64,000 nt of DNA, taken from NCBI GenBank assembly GCA_900548975.1, contig URMS01000016.1:1-64000 (forward strand). The letters run 5' to 3'. Under the pieces are notes generated by a model. It searched no databases and was not told the DNA's origin. It was given only the letters and a program-made list of their open reading frames with translations. Of the stretch, positions 34,642 through 44,239 are shown piece by piece (position 1 is the first letter of the stretch; each line of letters opens with the position of its first letter). The translations under genes and the position numbers were made by a program. This DNA comes from an uncultured Porphyromonadaceae bacterium. GTDB taxonomy: Bacteria > Bacteroidota > Bacteroidia > Bacteroidales > Muribaculaceae.

Positions 34642-34666
34642 GGCGCACCCCGGATAGAGGTGCGCC
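34642..34666 (-). terminator. Terminator of surE, possibly bidirectional
   Basis: GGCGCACC (34642-34649) pairs with GGTGCGCC (34659-34666). A-runs on the left and T-runs on the right mean a U-tract in both directions. It lies about 230 bp past the surE stop on the minus strand, and between it and surE (34667-34895) I see no gene. Confidence 0.6.
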
Positions 34667-34895
34667 GTTTTTGCGGTTGTTCTTAGATAAAAGGTGTTTT
34701 ATAGATAACTGCGGCTTGCCGATACTCGTCGGCTTGCAAATTTTTTTATAGGTATATATCAAATTGTGCTTTTGGTATTTTGTGACGAAGGTCAACCGGA
34801 CTTTCGGTAGTGCAAAGTAAGCGAAAAAAATCGAAACCCCGGTCATACTTCAACACAAATTAAGTATCATTAACACATTTTCAAAATACATACAC

Positions 34896-35678
34896 TCAGT
34901 CAGTCGAAACGTTGAACCGTTCGGACAAGGGCTTTATAGCCGGAATATAGCTCTGGTCGGGTGTCACCGGCACAATACTGATGATGCGTCGGGCGAGCCA
35001 GTACTCGTCGGTATCGGTGGCGTCGGGCTCGGCATTGACAAATCGGCCTGTAAGCCAGTAGAAAGGATTACCCGACGGATCGAGATAGCGTTTGTATTCC
35101 TCGCTCCAGTGTCCTCGGGCTGCCCGGCATACGCGCACACCTTCGGGCACCACCTTAGCAGGTATATTGATATTCAGGCACACTCCCTGAGGGATACCTT
35201 TCTCTATTATTTTGGCCGTGATAGAATTTACAAATTCTTTCGACAACGAAAAATCGGCCTTCATGGAGTGATGCAGAAGCGAGAAACCGACAGAAGGAAT
35301 GCCGTTCATACACCCTTCGAGCACGGCTCCCATCGTTCCCGAGTAGGTAATCGCCGTACCGGAATTGGAACCGTGGTTGATACCCGAAAAGAGGAAATCG
35401 GGTTTCCTGGGCACAATGGCATGAAGTGCAAGCTTGATACAGTCGACAGGAGTACCGTTGACCGTAAAATATCTCACACCATCCGGCGCATCGGGCAATT
35501 CAGTGATTCTCAACGGCGATCCGACGGTAATAGCCGCCGACTGGCCCGAATGCGGATGTGCGGGCGCAACGACATAGACATCGCCGAACTCCTTTACAAC
35601 GTCCACAAGCACGTGGATGCCGGGCGCTTCGATACTGTCGTCGTTGGTAATGAGTATAAGAGGGCGTTTAGTTTCCAT
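34896..35678 (-). CDS. surE: 5'/3'-nucleotidase SurE
   Basis: 260 residues from ATG 35678. It is a metal-dependent phosphatase of nucleoside monophosphates, implicated in stress survival in E. coli. Active-site features: ILITNDDS (DD), HPHSGQSAAIT, SGINHGSNSG (Asn) and TYSGTMGAVLEG. The C-terminal tail (about 180-260) carries the SurE dimerisation region. The longer frame to 35690 adds four codons and is less likely. Confidence 0.94.
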   Translation of the reverse strand: METKRPLILITNDDSIEAPGIHVLVDVVKEFGDVYVVAPAHPHSGQSAAITVGSPLRITELPDAPDGVRYFTVNGTPVDCIKLALHAIVPRKPDFLFSGINHGSNSGTAITYSGTMGAVLEGCMNGIPSVGFSLLHHSMKADFSLSKEFVNSITAKIIEKGIPQGVCLNINIPAKVVPEGVRVCRAARGHWSEEYKRYLDPSGNPFYWLTGRFVNAEPDATDTDEYWLARRIISIVPVTPDQSYIPAIKPLSERFNVSTD

Positions 35679-35711
35679 AATGTGGTACAATATTTATCTA
35701 AATAACTCAAC

Positions 35712-35856
35712 TTTCGCAAGCTCAAGTTGAAGTGAATAAAGTGAAAAGTGAAATTCAGGCTTCGCCTGAGTGAAGATAATACTTCCTTATAAATAACTAT
35801 TATCTTCACCTTTCACCATCCACCCTTCACGTTGAGCAAGTTGAAAACTTGCGAAA
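35712..35856. repeat. MITE-like imperfect inverted repeat
   Basis: The outer arms TTTCGCAAG (35712-35720) and CTTGCGAAA (35848-35856) and the inner arms TGAAGATAAT (35771-35780) and ATTATCTTCA (35799-35808) define a foldable 145-bp segment. Between them, GTGAA-rich motifs on one side match TTCAC motifs on the other, and two small hairpins occur (CAGGC/GCCTG near 35756-35768; GCAAGTT/AACTTGC at 35836-35852). No coding sequence is present. Mobile-element or structural-RNA origin is undetermined. Confidence 0.5.
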
Positions 35857-36023
35857 CTTTAATAAATAACAAACACAACGCGTGCAAAGTTAGCGAAAAG
35901 AGCGTAAAAAAACGGCCATAGAATTAATCAACATGCAATCACGGCCACTTAGCCGCTATTTTACAACCATTTAAATGCCTTAAAATGCCATTTTGACGAA
36001 GTTATCTACATACGCGTCTTTTT

Positions 36024-36052
36024 TCGTGGAACAAAGTTTTCATGTTTCACGA
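36024..36052. promoter_or_regulatory. parS-like half-sites upstream of parA
   Basis: TCGTGGAACA (36024-36033) and TGTTTCACGA (36043-36052) are inverted repeats with one mismatch. Each contains a half of the bacterial parS sequence TGTTTCACGTGAAACA, in everted order with a 9-base gap. This may be a ParB-binding or ParA autoregulatory site, 36 bp before parA. A near-consensus -7 box (TTACTTTG) lies just downstream. Confidence 0.45.
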
Positions 36053-36087
36053 TTATTTACTTACTTTGCAGACAAGTTTATAAAGAT

Positions 36088-36879
36088 ATGGGAAAAATCA
36101 TAGCCATAGCCAATCAGAAAGGTGGCGTAGGCAAAACCACAACTACAATCAACCTGGCAGCCTCTCTCGCCGCCGAAGGTAAAAAGGTATTGATTATCGA
36201 TGCCGACCCGCAGGCCAATGCGACCTCGGGATACGGAATCGACCCCCGTACAATGGCCTCCTCGATTTATGAATGTATGGTCGACGGATACCCGCTCGAA
36301 GGGTCGGAAGTCCCCACATGTATGGACGGACTGTTTCTCGTCGGTTCGCGCATCGATCTCGCCGGTGCGGAAATCGAACTCATCAGCAAGCCCAACCGCG
36401 AACGTGTGCTCGAGAGCATGCTCGCGCCTGTAAAGGACAAGTACGATTTCATAATCATCGACTGCTCTCCCTCGCTCGGACTCATCACCGTCAATGCTCT
36501 TACGGCCGCCGACTCGGTGATAATACCCGTGCAGGCCGAATATTTCGCTCTCGAGGGCATCAGCAAGCTCCTCAACACTATCCGCATCATCAAAAGCAGG
36601 CTCAATCCCGGTCTTGAGATCGAAGGCTTCCTGCTCACTATGTACGACGCGCGTCTGCGCCTGGCCAACCAGATCTACGAAGAGCTCAAAGGGCACTTCG
36701 CCGAAATGGTATTCAACACTGTCATACCCCGCAACATCCGCCTGAGCGAGGCGCCGAGCCACGGACTCCCCGCACTCCTCTACGATGCCGAGAGCCGCGG
36801 TGCCACAAGCCACATACTGCTTGCAAAAGAGCTGATAGCTAAAAACTCACGTAAAAAACAACCACATAGCGTCAAATAG
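36088..36879 (+). CDS. parA: Chromosome-partitioning ATPase ParA (Soj-like)
   Basis: 263 residues. The deviant Walker A motif [10 protein letters not shown] lies at about residues 11-20, preceded by KIIAIANQ, with [14 protein letters not shown] as switch I and [13 protein letters not shown] as the Walker B region. It has the short N-terminus of chromosomal ParA proteins, without the DNA-binding extension of plasmid types. parB follows 2 bp downstream, and a parS-like repeat lies upstream. ATP-dependent dimers move and space the origin region in studied bacteria. Confidence 0.95.
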   Translation: MGKIIAIANQKGGVGKTTTTINLAASLAAEGKKVLIIDADPQANATSGYGIDPRTMASSIYECMVDGYPLEGSEVPTCMDGLFLVGSRIDLAGAEIELISKPNRERVLESMLAPVKDKYDFIIIDCSPSLGLITVNALTAADSVIIPVQAEYFALEGISKLLNTIRIIKSRLNPGLEIEGFLLTMYDARLRLANQIYEELKGHFAEMVFNTVIPRNIRLSEAPSHGLPALLYDAESRGATSHILLAKELIAKNSRKKQPHSVK

Positions 36880-36881
36880 CC

Positions 36882-37772
36882 ATGTCGATAAAACGTAATG
36901 CACTCGGCCGCGGCCTCGACTCGCTCATATCCATGGACGATGTGCCTGCGCGCGGTTCGTCGGCCATCAACGAAGTGCCGCTGGAGGCAATCTCCCCCAA
37001 TCCCGATCAGCCCCGAAGGACATTCGACCCCGAAGCCCTCGAGGAACTGGCGGCCTCTATAGCCCAGCTCGGCATCATACAGCCGCTGTCGCTGCGCAAG
37101 ACAGGAACCGACACATACCAGATTATCGCCGGCGAACGACGCTACCGTGCCGCCATGATGGCCGGACTGGCTACCGTGCCGGCATACATCCGCACGGCCA
37201 ACGAGGCCGAACTCACCGAGATGGCGCTCATCGAGAACATACAGCGCGAGGACCTCAACGCCATCGAAATAGCGCTCACCTTCAAAAAGCTCATCGACCA
37301 ATACAACCTCACACAGGAACGCCTCAGCGAGCGCATAGGCAAAAAACGCGCTACTGTAGCCAACTTCCTGCGCCTTCTCAAACTTCCGGCCGAGGTACAG
37401 CTCGGCCTGCGCGACAAGCGTGTCGACATGGGCCACGCGCGCGCCCTCCTCACCATCTCGGACCCCGCTCTGCAGCTGAAACTCTACAACGAGATACTGA
37501 AAAAACATCTTTCTGTACGAAATGTCGAAGAACTCGCCAAAGCATACCAGAAGGCTGCCGAAGAAGGAGCCCAGGAACGCACAAAACCCAAAACCATGCG
37601 TTCCGATGACTACGATGTGCTGAAGCGCCATCTTTCGACAGTTTTCCGCACTCCCGTCCAGTTCAATTGCGACAGCAAGGGGCGCGGACGCATCACATTC
37701 TCTTTCAAAGACGAAAACGAACTCGAACGCCTCATCACATTATTCGATTCGCTCAAGCAGAACGATGAATAA
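36882..37772 (+). CDS. parB: Chromosome-partitioning protein ParB
   Basis: 296 residues. The ParB/Sulfiredoxin-like N-terminal domain (about 25-120) carries the CTPase motifs (SPNPDQPRRTFDPEALEELA and AGERRYRAAMMAGL) and a helix-turn-helix core (about 125-215; LTQERLSERIGKKRATVANF). The C-terminal dimer domain ends at RLITLFDSLKQ. It would bind parS and load partition complexes. The end overlaps the start of the next gene by 8 bp. Confidence 0.94.
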   Translation: MSIKRNALGRGLDSLISMDDVPARGSSAINEVPLEAISPNPDQPRRTFDPEALEELAASIAQLGIIQPLSLRKTGTDTYQIIAGERRYRAAMMAGLATVPAYIRTANEAELTEMALIENIQREDLNAIEIALTFKKLIDQYNLTQERLSERIGKKRATVANFLRLLKLPAEVQLGLRDKRVDMGHARALLTISDPALQLKLYNEILKKHLSVRNVEELAKAYQKAAEEGAQERTKPKTMRSDDYDVLKRHLSTVFRTPVQFNCDSKGRGRITFSFKDENELERLITLFDSLKQNDE

Positions 37773-38523
37773 TATCTTTACTTCAATACTGCGCTACGCA
37801 CTGTGTCTGCTGGCGGTCGCGGTTCTGAGCCCTGTAGTAACGGCCCAGGAGCCCGATCGCCATCTGCCTGTGAAAACCCGCCATACCGCCACCGACACAA
37901 TCCCCGAAGCTCCGGCGGAAGTCGAAGTGACACTGGGCGAGACCGGTCTTGCCGGCGACTCGGTGATGGCGACCCTCGCCGACAGTCTCGCCGTATCGCC
38001 CTACGACCGCTGGGAGCCCCGCGAAATCGAGTTCAACCCCGACCCAACCCGCGCGGTATGGCTGTCGGCGCTCTTTCCCGGTCTGGGCCAGGTCTACAAC
38101 CGGCGATACTGGAAACTGCCCATTATCGTCGGCGGCTACATGGGTCTGGTATATGCCACATCGTGGAACAACAATATGCTCAACGACTACACCCGCGCAT
38201 ACCGCGATCTGATGGACAACGACCCGTCCACAAAGTCGTATATGGACTTTTTTCCGCCCAACACCCTCGAAAGCGACCTCGACCGCTCATGGCTCACCAG
38301 CGTCATGCAGTCGCGCAAGAACTACTACCGGCGCAATCGCGACCTCTGCATCATATCGATGGTAGGCGTCTACCTGCTGGCCATGGTCGATGCCTATGTG
38401 GACGCGTCGCTTTCACATTTCGACCTAACGCCCGAACTGAGCATGGACGTTTCTCCCGTCGTTTTTCAGGAAGCACGGGGCGAGAAGCCGGCGTTCGGCA
38501 TGACATGGGCCCTGACATTCTGA
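37765..38523 (+). CDS. DUF5683 domain protein
   Basis: 252 residues with a signal peptide (LCLLAVAVLSPVVTAQE), a low-complexity stretch to about residue 85 and then the DUF5683 core: RAVWLSALFPGLGQVYNRRYWKLP and two membrane spans (about 120-140 and 195-215) ending YVDASLSHFD. It is a conserved Bacteroidetes protein of unknown function that follows parB in several genomes as I recall. The start overlaps parB by 8 bp. The repeated hydrophobic hairpin suggests an integral envelope protein. Confidence 0.85.
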   Translation: MNNIFTSILRYALCLLAVAVLSPVVTAQEPDRHLPVKTRHTATDTIPEAPAEVEVTLGETGLAGDSVMATLADSLAVSPYDRWEPREIEFNPDPTRAVWLSALFPGLGQVYNRRYWKLPIIVGGYMGLVYATSWNNNMLNDYTRAYRDLMDNDPSTKSYMDFFPPNTLESDLDRSWLTSVMQSRKNYYRRNRDLCIISMVGVYLLAMVDAYVDASLSHFDLTPELSMDVSPVVFQEARGEKPAFGMTWALTF

Positions 38524-38553
38524 TTACACCTTTCTTAACATACATCTTCTCCG

Positions 38554-40194
38554 ATGAAAAAATCGTTCAAAATATTTCTCGCCGCCGGTGCGGTACTGAC
38601 ATTCCCGGGAATTTCGGCCCAGTCGGTACTGTCGGTGAGCGATGCCTCGCTCGAGTCATCGCTCATCATGCCCGAAAGCTGCGAGACAGACACTAAAGCC
38701 ATGCTCGAGGACTGGTATCTCAAAAACTACATAGTTCTCGACTACGAAGCCGACAAAAAAAACACCGGCAAACTCGACGACGCCCTCATCATAGAGCGTC
38801 TGGGCAAACTTCCCACTGTTATCGAAATGCCGTTCAACTCGGTAGTGAAAGGCGCTATCCGCTACTACGTCAACCGTCCGCAGCTTGTAGAGAACATGCT
38901 TGGCCTGAGCCTCTACTACATGCCCATCTTCGAGGATGCCCTCGAGCGCCACAAGATACCGCTCGAACTAAAATATCTGCCCGTCATAGAGTCGGCTCTT
39001 GTACCGACCGCCGTCTCCAAAGCCGGTGCCGGCGGTCTGTGGCAGTTCATGCCTCCGACAGCGAAAGGCATGGGTCTGGAGATAAACTCGCTGGTCGACC
39101 AGCGCCGCGACCCCTACCTGGCCTCCGACGCCGCCGCGCGCTATCTCAAGCAGCTCTATCAGACCTACAACGACTGGTCGCTCGCCATTGCGGCCTACAA
39201 CTGCGGTCCCGGCAATGTCAACAAAGCACTGCGGCGCGCCGGCGACGGCAAACACGATTTCTGGGAGATATACCCCTTCCTCCCGACCGAAACTCGCGGC
39301 TATGTACCCACCTTCATTGCCGCGAACTATATAATGAACTACCACAAGGACCACAACATATCTCCGGCGCTTGCACGGCGACCTCTTGTCACCGATACGG
39401 TGCATGTGAGCCGCCGTGTGCACTTCGACCAGATTTCACAGGTCATGGATATACCGGTGGCCGAGCTGCGTGCGCTCAACCCGCAGTTCCGCACCGACCT
39501 TATTCCCGGCGATATACACCCCTACTCTCTTGTGCTGCCATCGCTCCAGGCCTACGCCTATATAGTCAACGAAGATTCCATAGTCAATCACAACGCGGCC
39601 AAGTACTCGCGCCGCGGAGTTGTCGAACCGGCCACTGGCGCTTCGGTTGGCCGCGACGCACGCGGCGAATACTACGACGAGGAAGTGGTTAAATGGCATA
39701 CCGTAAAACGCGGCGAGACCCTGTCGAAAATCGCCCGTAAATATGGTGTCACCGTCGCCGAAATACGCAAATACAACCGCGTGGGCAAAAGTGTGAAAGC
39801 AGGCAAAAAGCTCAAGATTGTAAGCACCCGCCGCGTATACCGTCCCAAAGTCGAGGAAAAACCCGTGACCGACGCCGATACCATGGCTCTGACACCGGTA
39901 GTACCCGCCGACACAACCCTCGTGGCTACGCCCGACACCACGACAGTGGCTGGCTCTGTCGAGGCTGCCTTCTCGGAAACCAAAGTTGCTCCCAAAGTTG
40001 AAGAGGAACCCAAGGCCAAACCCAAAGCCACCAAGAAAAAAGAGGCTCCGAAACCCCGTACGCACACCGTGCGGCGCGGCGAGAATCTCTCCAAGATCGC
40101 AACACGCTACGGCACGACCGTCGCTAAGATAAAGAAAGCGAATAATCTGAAAAACAATAACATCCAGGCCGGTCAGCGCCTGTCTATTCCCTAA
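38554..40194 (+). CDS. mltD: Membrane-bound lytic murein transglycosylase with LysM domains (MltD-like)
   Basis: 546 residues. Signal peptide (FLAAGAVLTFPGISAQS), a helical region, then the lytic transglycosylase domain (about 135-270) with the catalytic glutamate E146 in VIESALVPTAVSKAGAGG, the LWQFMPPTAKGMG stretch and the AAYNCGPGNVNKAL motif. Two LysM repeats follow: VKRGETLSKIARKYGVTVAE (about 378-421) and VRRGENLSKIATRYGTTVAK (about 503-546), joined by a Pro/Glu/Lys-rich linker. It cleaves peptidoglycan strands to give 1,6-anhydro ends. It belongs to the par operon, 30 bp after DUF5683. Confidence 0.93.
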   Translation: MKKSFKIFLAAGAVLTFPGISAQSVLSVSDASLESSLIMPESCETDTKAMLEDWYLKNYIVLDYEADKKNTGKLDDALIIERLGKLPTVIEMPFNSVVKGAIRYYVNRPQLVENMLGLSLYYMPIFEDALERHKIPLELKYLPVIESALVPTAVSKAGAGGLWQFMPPTAKGMGLEINSLVDQRRDPYLASDAAARYLKQLYQTYNDWSLAIAAYNCGPGNVNKALRRAGDGKHDFWEIYPFLPTETRGYVPTFIAANYIMNYHKDHNISPALARRPLVTDTVHVSRRVHFDQISQVMDIPVAELRALNPQFRTDLIPGDIHPYSLVLPSLQAYAYIVNEDSIVNHNAAKYSRRGVVEPATGASVGRDARGEYYDEEVVKWHTVKRGETLSKIARKYGVTVAEIRKYNRVGKSVKAGKKLKIVSTRRVYRPKVEEKPVTDADTMALTPVVPADTTLVATPDTTTVAGSVEAAFSETKVAPKVEEEPKAKPKATKKKEAPKPRTHTVRRGENLSKIATRYGTTVAKIKKANNLKNNNIQAGQRLSIP

Positions 40195-40200
40195 TCCGAT

Positions 40201-42195
40201 ATGAAAAGCAAACCCAACGACTACGAAATTCCGCCATCCGAAGTCGATCCTATCGACCTCCCGGAGAACGCGTTCCGCGAACTTGGAGCCGACGAGGAAT
40301 ACCGTCCTCTGATGCACCCGGCGCGCGAGTACGCCGAAGTAACACCCTACTCTGTCATAACAGGTCTCATCCTTGCCGTGATATTCAGTGCGGCAGCCGC
40401 ATACCTCGGCCTTAAGGTGGGCCAGGTGTTCGAGGCCGCAATTCCCATCGCCATCATCGCAGTAGGCCTCTCTGGCTATCTCAAGAAAAAGAATCCGCTG
40501 GGACAGAATGTAATCATACAGTCTATAGGCGCCTGCTCGGGCGTTATCGTAGCCGGTACCATCTTCACTCTTCCGGCTCTGTTCATCCTGCAGTCCACCT
40601 ACCCCGACATCACAGTCAACTTCCTTCAGGTATTTCTCAGTTCCCTTCTTGGCGGCGTACTCGGTATCCTTTTCTTCATACCGTTCCGCAAGTACTTCGT
40701 CAAAGACATGCACGGCAAATATCCTTTCCCTGAAGCCACTGCAACCACCCAGGTGCTTGTCAGCGGCGAGGCTTCCAAAAAAGGAGCGTCGGGCGGCCAG
40801 GCCAAGCTGCTGATGGTGGCATCGCTCATCGGCGGTATCTATGACTATATCGTGGCCACTCTGGGATGGTGGACCGAAAGCATCACCACTACCGCATACA
40901 GCTGGGGCCAGACCCTCGCCGACAAGACCAAGTTCGTCTTCTCGTGCAATACCGGTGCGGCAGTGCTCGGTCTCGGATATATCGTAGGCCTTAAATACGC
41001 CTTTGTTATCTTTGCCGGTTCGATTTTCGTATGGTGGTTCATAATACCTCTTATGGGCGCTTTCGGCGCACCCGAGATCGCAGCCATGGCTCCCGACGCC
41101 ATATTCAGCGAATATGCCCGCAAGATAGGTATCGGCGGCATCGCCATGGCCGGCATCATCGGTATCATTCGCTCAGGCAACATCATTGCCGGCGCGCTCG
41201 GGCTTGCTGCCCGCGAGCTCAAAGGCAGCGCCGCCGCCACCAAGACCAACCGCTGGCAGCTCGACATATCGATGAAGCACATAGCCTACTTCACCGGCAT
41301 CGCCCTTCTGGCCGTGCTCCTGTTCTTCTGGATTGGCGTTATCCACACTTTCTGGCAGGCTCTGATCGCCTGGCTGGTGGTTACCGTCATTGCATTCCTC
41401 TTCACCACCGTTGCCGCCAACGCAATCGCTATCGTGGGCAGCAACCCTGTGAGCGGCATGACCCTCATGACTCTCATCATTGCCTCGTGTGTGTTCGTTG
41501 CCATCGGCCTGAACGGTACCTCGGGCATCGTGGCAGCCATGATCCTCGGCGGCGTTGTGTGCACAGCCCTGTCGATGGCCGGCGGCTTTGTCACCGACCT
41601 CAAGATCGGCTACTGGCTCGGCTCTACCCCGCGCAAGCAGGAAAGCTGGAAATTCCTCGGCACACTGGTATCGGCAGCTACTGTCGGCGGTGTCATGCTT
41701 ATGCTCAACGAAGTATACGGCTTTACCGGCGACGGAGCCATGCAGGCTCCTCAGGCACGCGCCATGGCCGACATGATAGGCCCGGTGATGATGGGCGACC
41801 AGACACCCTGGATTCTCTATATCATCGGCGCTATCTTCGCCCTGATCATCAACTGGCTCGGTGTCCCCGCCCTCGCTTTCTGCCTGGGTATGTTCCTCCC
41901 CCTGCAGCTCAACACCCCCATGCTTGTGGGCGGTCTTATCTCATGGTTCGTCAACCACAGTTCCAAGGATAAAGAAGTAGTGAAAGCCCGCAACGACCGC
42001 GGCACTCTCATTTCCTCGGGCCTCATTGCCGGCGGTGCCCTCTTCGGTGTATTTGCCGCCATCACCATCATGTGCGGTGTACCCGTGCCTACCAACGGCG
42101 ACGAATTCGTTCCCCAGATACTCGGTCTGGTAGCTTATGCCGGTCTGATAGCATATCTCTACTTCTCATCGCGCGCCACAGGCCGCCAGGCATGA
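40201..42195 (+). CDS. OPT-family oligopeptide transporter
   Basis: 664 residues with about 14-16 membrane spans. The bacterial OPT features are seen: YAEVTPYSVITGLILAVIFS near the start, GQNVIIQSIGACSGVIVAG, the KYPFPEATATTQVLVSGEA signature in the first third, IGIGGIAMAGIIGIIRSGN, and the terminal SSGLIAGGALFGVFA segment. OPT proteins import oligopeptides or metal-siderophore complexes; the substrate here is unknown. The gene starts 6 bp after mltD and overlaps the MATE gene by 4 bp. Confidence 0.92.
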   Translation: MKSKPNDYEIPPSEVDPIDLPENAFRELGADEEYRPLMHPAREYAEVTPYSVITGLILAVIFSAAAAYLGLKVGQVFEAAIPIAIIAVGLSGYLKKKNPLGQNVIIQSIGACSGVIVAGTIFTLPALFILQSTYPDITVNFLQVFLSSLLGGVLGILFFIPFRKYFVKDMHGKYPFPEATATTQVLVSGEASKKGASGGQAKLLMVASLIGGIYDYIVATLGWWTESITTTAYSWGQTLADKTKFVFSCNTGAAVLGLGYIVGLKYAFVIFAGSIFVWWFIIPLMGAFGAPEIAAMAPDAIFSEYARKIGIGGIAMAGIIGIIRSGNIIAGALGLAARELKGSAAATKTNRWQLDISMKHIAYFTGIALLAVLLFFWIGVIHTFWQALIAWLVVTVIAFLFTTVAANAIAIVGSNPVSGMTLMTLIIASCVFVAIGLNGTSGIVAAMILGGVVCTALSMAGGFVTDLKIGYWLGSTPRKQESWKFLGTLVSAATVGGVMLMLNEVYGFTGDGAMQAPQARAMADMIGPVMMGDQTPWILYIIGAIFALIINWLGVPALAFCLGMFLPLQLNTPMLVGGLISWFVNHSSKDKEVVKARNDRGTLISSGLIAGGALFGVFAAITIMCGVPVPTNGDEFVPQILGLVAYAGLIAYLYFSSRATGRQA

Positions 42196-43487
42196 AGCAC
42201 ACCCGCGAAATAGCCGCCATCGCCCTTCCGGCGATAGTGTCGAATATCACTACCCCTATACTCAGTCTCGTCGACGTGGCCATCAGCGGCCACATCGGCG
42301 CGGCTGTTTTTATAGGGGCTATCGCTCTCGGCGGAACGGTATTCAACATCCTCTACTGGCTGTTCAATTTTCTGCGCATGGGCACTTCCGGCCCCACGGC
42401 ACAGGCTTTCGGCGCAGGCGACATGCGCGGCACCTCGCTGGTGCTGTGGCGCTCGCTTGCGGTAGCGGCAGCGATCGGCCTGTTCCTGCTTGTTCTGGGT
42501 CATCCGCTGGGTCGCTGCATAATCCGGTTCATGGATGCCGACGACGCCACATTACAGCCGGCGCTGCGCTATTTCAATATCTGCATATGGGGCGCACCGG
42601 CCGTCATGGCCACCTATGCTCTCGGAGGTTGGTTTACCGGCATGCAGAACACCCGGGCACCAATGTGGATAGCTATCTCGACCAACGTTGTAAACATAGC
42701 CCTGAGCACCACCGCTGTCTTCGGTCTCGGACTCGGCATCGAGGGCATAGCCATCGGCACGACTACGGCACAATGGTTCGGAGCGCTGCTGGCACTCCTC
42801 ATTGCCATGCGCCGCTACAGGCCGGCTCATGCACCACTGAGAGAGATTTTCCAGCGCGGCAGCCTGGTGGCTTTTTTCCGCATAAACACCGACATCTTCC
42901 TGCGCACATCGTGCCTGGTGGCCGTAACCTTATGGTTCACGCACGCCGGCGCCGCCATGGGTGTCGGCATTCTTGCCGCCAACGCCCTGCTGCTGCAGCT
43001 GTTCATGCTTTTCTCTTTCTTTATGGACGGTTTCGCCAACGCCGGCGAGGCTCTCGCAGGCAAATACCACGGAGCTTCCGACAGCAAGTCGCTGTCGAGC
43101 ATCATACGCGAACTTATGCGCATCGGCGTGCTGTTTGCCGCCGTCTTCACTCTTCTGTATGCCTCGCTCGGCATACCGTTTATGCAGCTGCTTGCCGACG
43201 ACCCTTCGGTGGTCGATACCGCACGCCGCTATCTGCTTTGGGCTGTGTCTGTGCCGGCTTGCAGCTTCGCCGCATTTATATGGGACGGCATACTCGTCGG
43301 TCTCACCCGCACGCGCATCATGCTCGCGGCCATGGCTGTCGCCATGATCGCATTCTTTGCGGTATACTTCGCCATGCGCCATCACTTTGGCAACGACGCC
43401 CTATGGCTTGCATTCTGTTCCTATCTGCTTCTACGCGGCCTTGTAAGCTACCTGCTACAGAGACGTAAGCTCAGACGCCCCGCTTGA
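42192..43487 (+). CDS. MATE-family efflux transporter
   Basis: 431 residues from ATG 42192, where the start overlaps the stop of the upstream gene (ATGA). The open frame extends further upstream but only inside the OPT gene, so it is discarded. Twelve membrane spans are expected; helix 1 carries ALPAIVSNITTPILSLVDVA and the inner repeat starts near residue 220 (AFFRINTDIFLRTSCLVAVT). It is DinF-like in length and order. It exports drugs or metabolites against Na+ or H+. Confidence 0.9.
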   Translation: MKHTREIAAIALPAIVSNITTPILSLVDVAISGHIGAAVFIGAIALGGTVFNILYWLFNFLRMGTSGPTAQAFGAGDMRGTSLVLWRSLAVAAAIGLFLLVLGHPLGRCIIRFMDADDATLQPALRYFNICIWGAPAVMATYALGGWFTGMQNTRAPMWIAISTNVVNIALSTTAVFGLGLGIEGIAIGTTTAQWFGALLALLIAMRRYRPAHAPLREIFQRGSLVAFFRINTDIFLRTSCLVAVTLWFTHAGAAMGVGILAANALLLQLFMLFSFFMDGFANAGEALAGKYHGASDSKSLSSIIRELMRIGVLFAAVFTLLYASLGIPFMQLLADDPSVVDTARRYLLWAVSVPACSFAAFIWDGILVGLTRTRIMLAAMAVAMIAFFAVYFAMRHHFGNDALWLAFCSYLLLRGLVSYLLQRRKLRRPA

Positions 43488-43539
43488 GCTTGGCTCGACC
43501 ATCTTTCCCTCCAAATAATCCCGGATAAAGAAAAAATCG

Positions 43540-43547
43540 TATATTTG
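43540..43547 (+). promoter_or_regulatory. -7 box upstream of the PUL sigma factor gene
   Basis: TATATTTG matches TAnnTTTG and lies 22 bp before the sigma factor start. No TTG is seen 19-21 bp upstream. Confidence 0.55.
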
Positions 43548-43569
43548 CGGCCTACTAAGACCTCAATTC

Positions 43570-44136
43570 ATGACTTTCGACCCCATCCAGGCCGCCAGCG
43601 ACCTCAGGAAAGGCTCCTACAAAGCCTTCACCCAGATATATCACGCATACGCCGATGATCTGTATGCCTTCGCCATCCGATATCTCAAAAACCGGCAGGC
43701 GGCTCAGGACATTGTGCAGGACACTTTCATGCGCCTGTGGGGAAACCGATCGCAAATCGACTGTTTCGGCGATCTGCGCGGATTTATCTTCGCCATAGCC
43801 AAACACCGCATCATCGACACTTTCCGACGACAGCTTTTGGCGCCTCAGTTTTCGGAATATATGGAGTACTGCAACGCATGCGCCGACGAATTATCGCCCG
43901 AAGACGTTCTGTTGTACGACGAATTTATAGCACAGCTGAAACGGTCTAAATCGTTGCTTACGCCCCGACAGCGGCAGATATTCGAAATGAGCCGCGAACA
44001 AGGTCTCACTCCGTCTGACATAGCATCGGAACTCGGACTCTCCGAACAGACTGTCAAAAATACTCTTGTAGCCGCACTGCGTACACTTCGCGACGAACTC
44101 CGCAAGTACCGCTATCTTTTTATTTTCTTCGTGTGA
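43570..44136 (+). CDS. ECF sigma factor of the polysaccharide utilisation locus
   Basis: 188 residues, the size of the Bacteroidetes ECF sigma group linked to SusC/D loci. Region 2 (about 20-85) includes YAFAIRYLKNRQAAQDIVQD and TFMRLW. Region 4 (about 125-180) has LTPRQRQIFEMSREQGLTPS and the recognition helix LGLSEQTVKNTL. It is followed by a FecR gene, SusC and SusD on the same strand. It should be released from the anti-sigma factor when the SusC receptor engages its glycan. Confidence 0.93.
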   Translation: MTFDPIQAASDLRKGSYKAFTQIYHAYADDLYAFAIRYLKNRQAAQDIVQDTFMRLWGNRSQIDCFGDLRGFIFAIAKHRIIDTFRRQLLAPQFSEYMEYCNACADELSPEDVLLYDEFIAQLKRSKSLLTPRQRQIFEMSREQGLTPSDIASELGLSEQTVKNTLVAALRTLRDELRKYRYLFIFFV

Positions 44137-44239
44137 GACACACCGGGAAATAAAAAACATGTTAAAGAACATATAAAACTCTTTAGTACCATTTCTTTCC
44201 AATTGCGTAGTAGCTTATAGAATCAAGCAATCTATCGCA

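Noticed and set aside
34613..34846. 77-residue minus-strand frame
   Set aside because: It contains the surE terminator hairpin and is composed of intergenic A/T-rich sequence.
42072..42191. 40-codon N-terminal extension of the MATE gene
   Set aside because: It lies wholly in the OPT gene and is arginine-rich with no helix; the ATGA start at 42192 fits the family.
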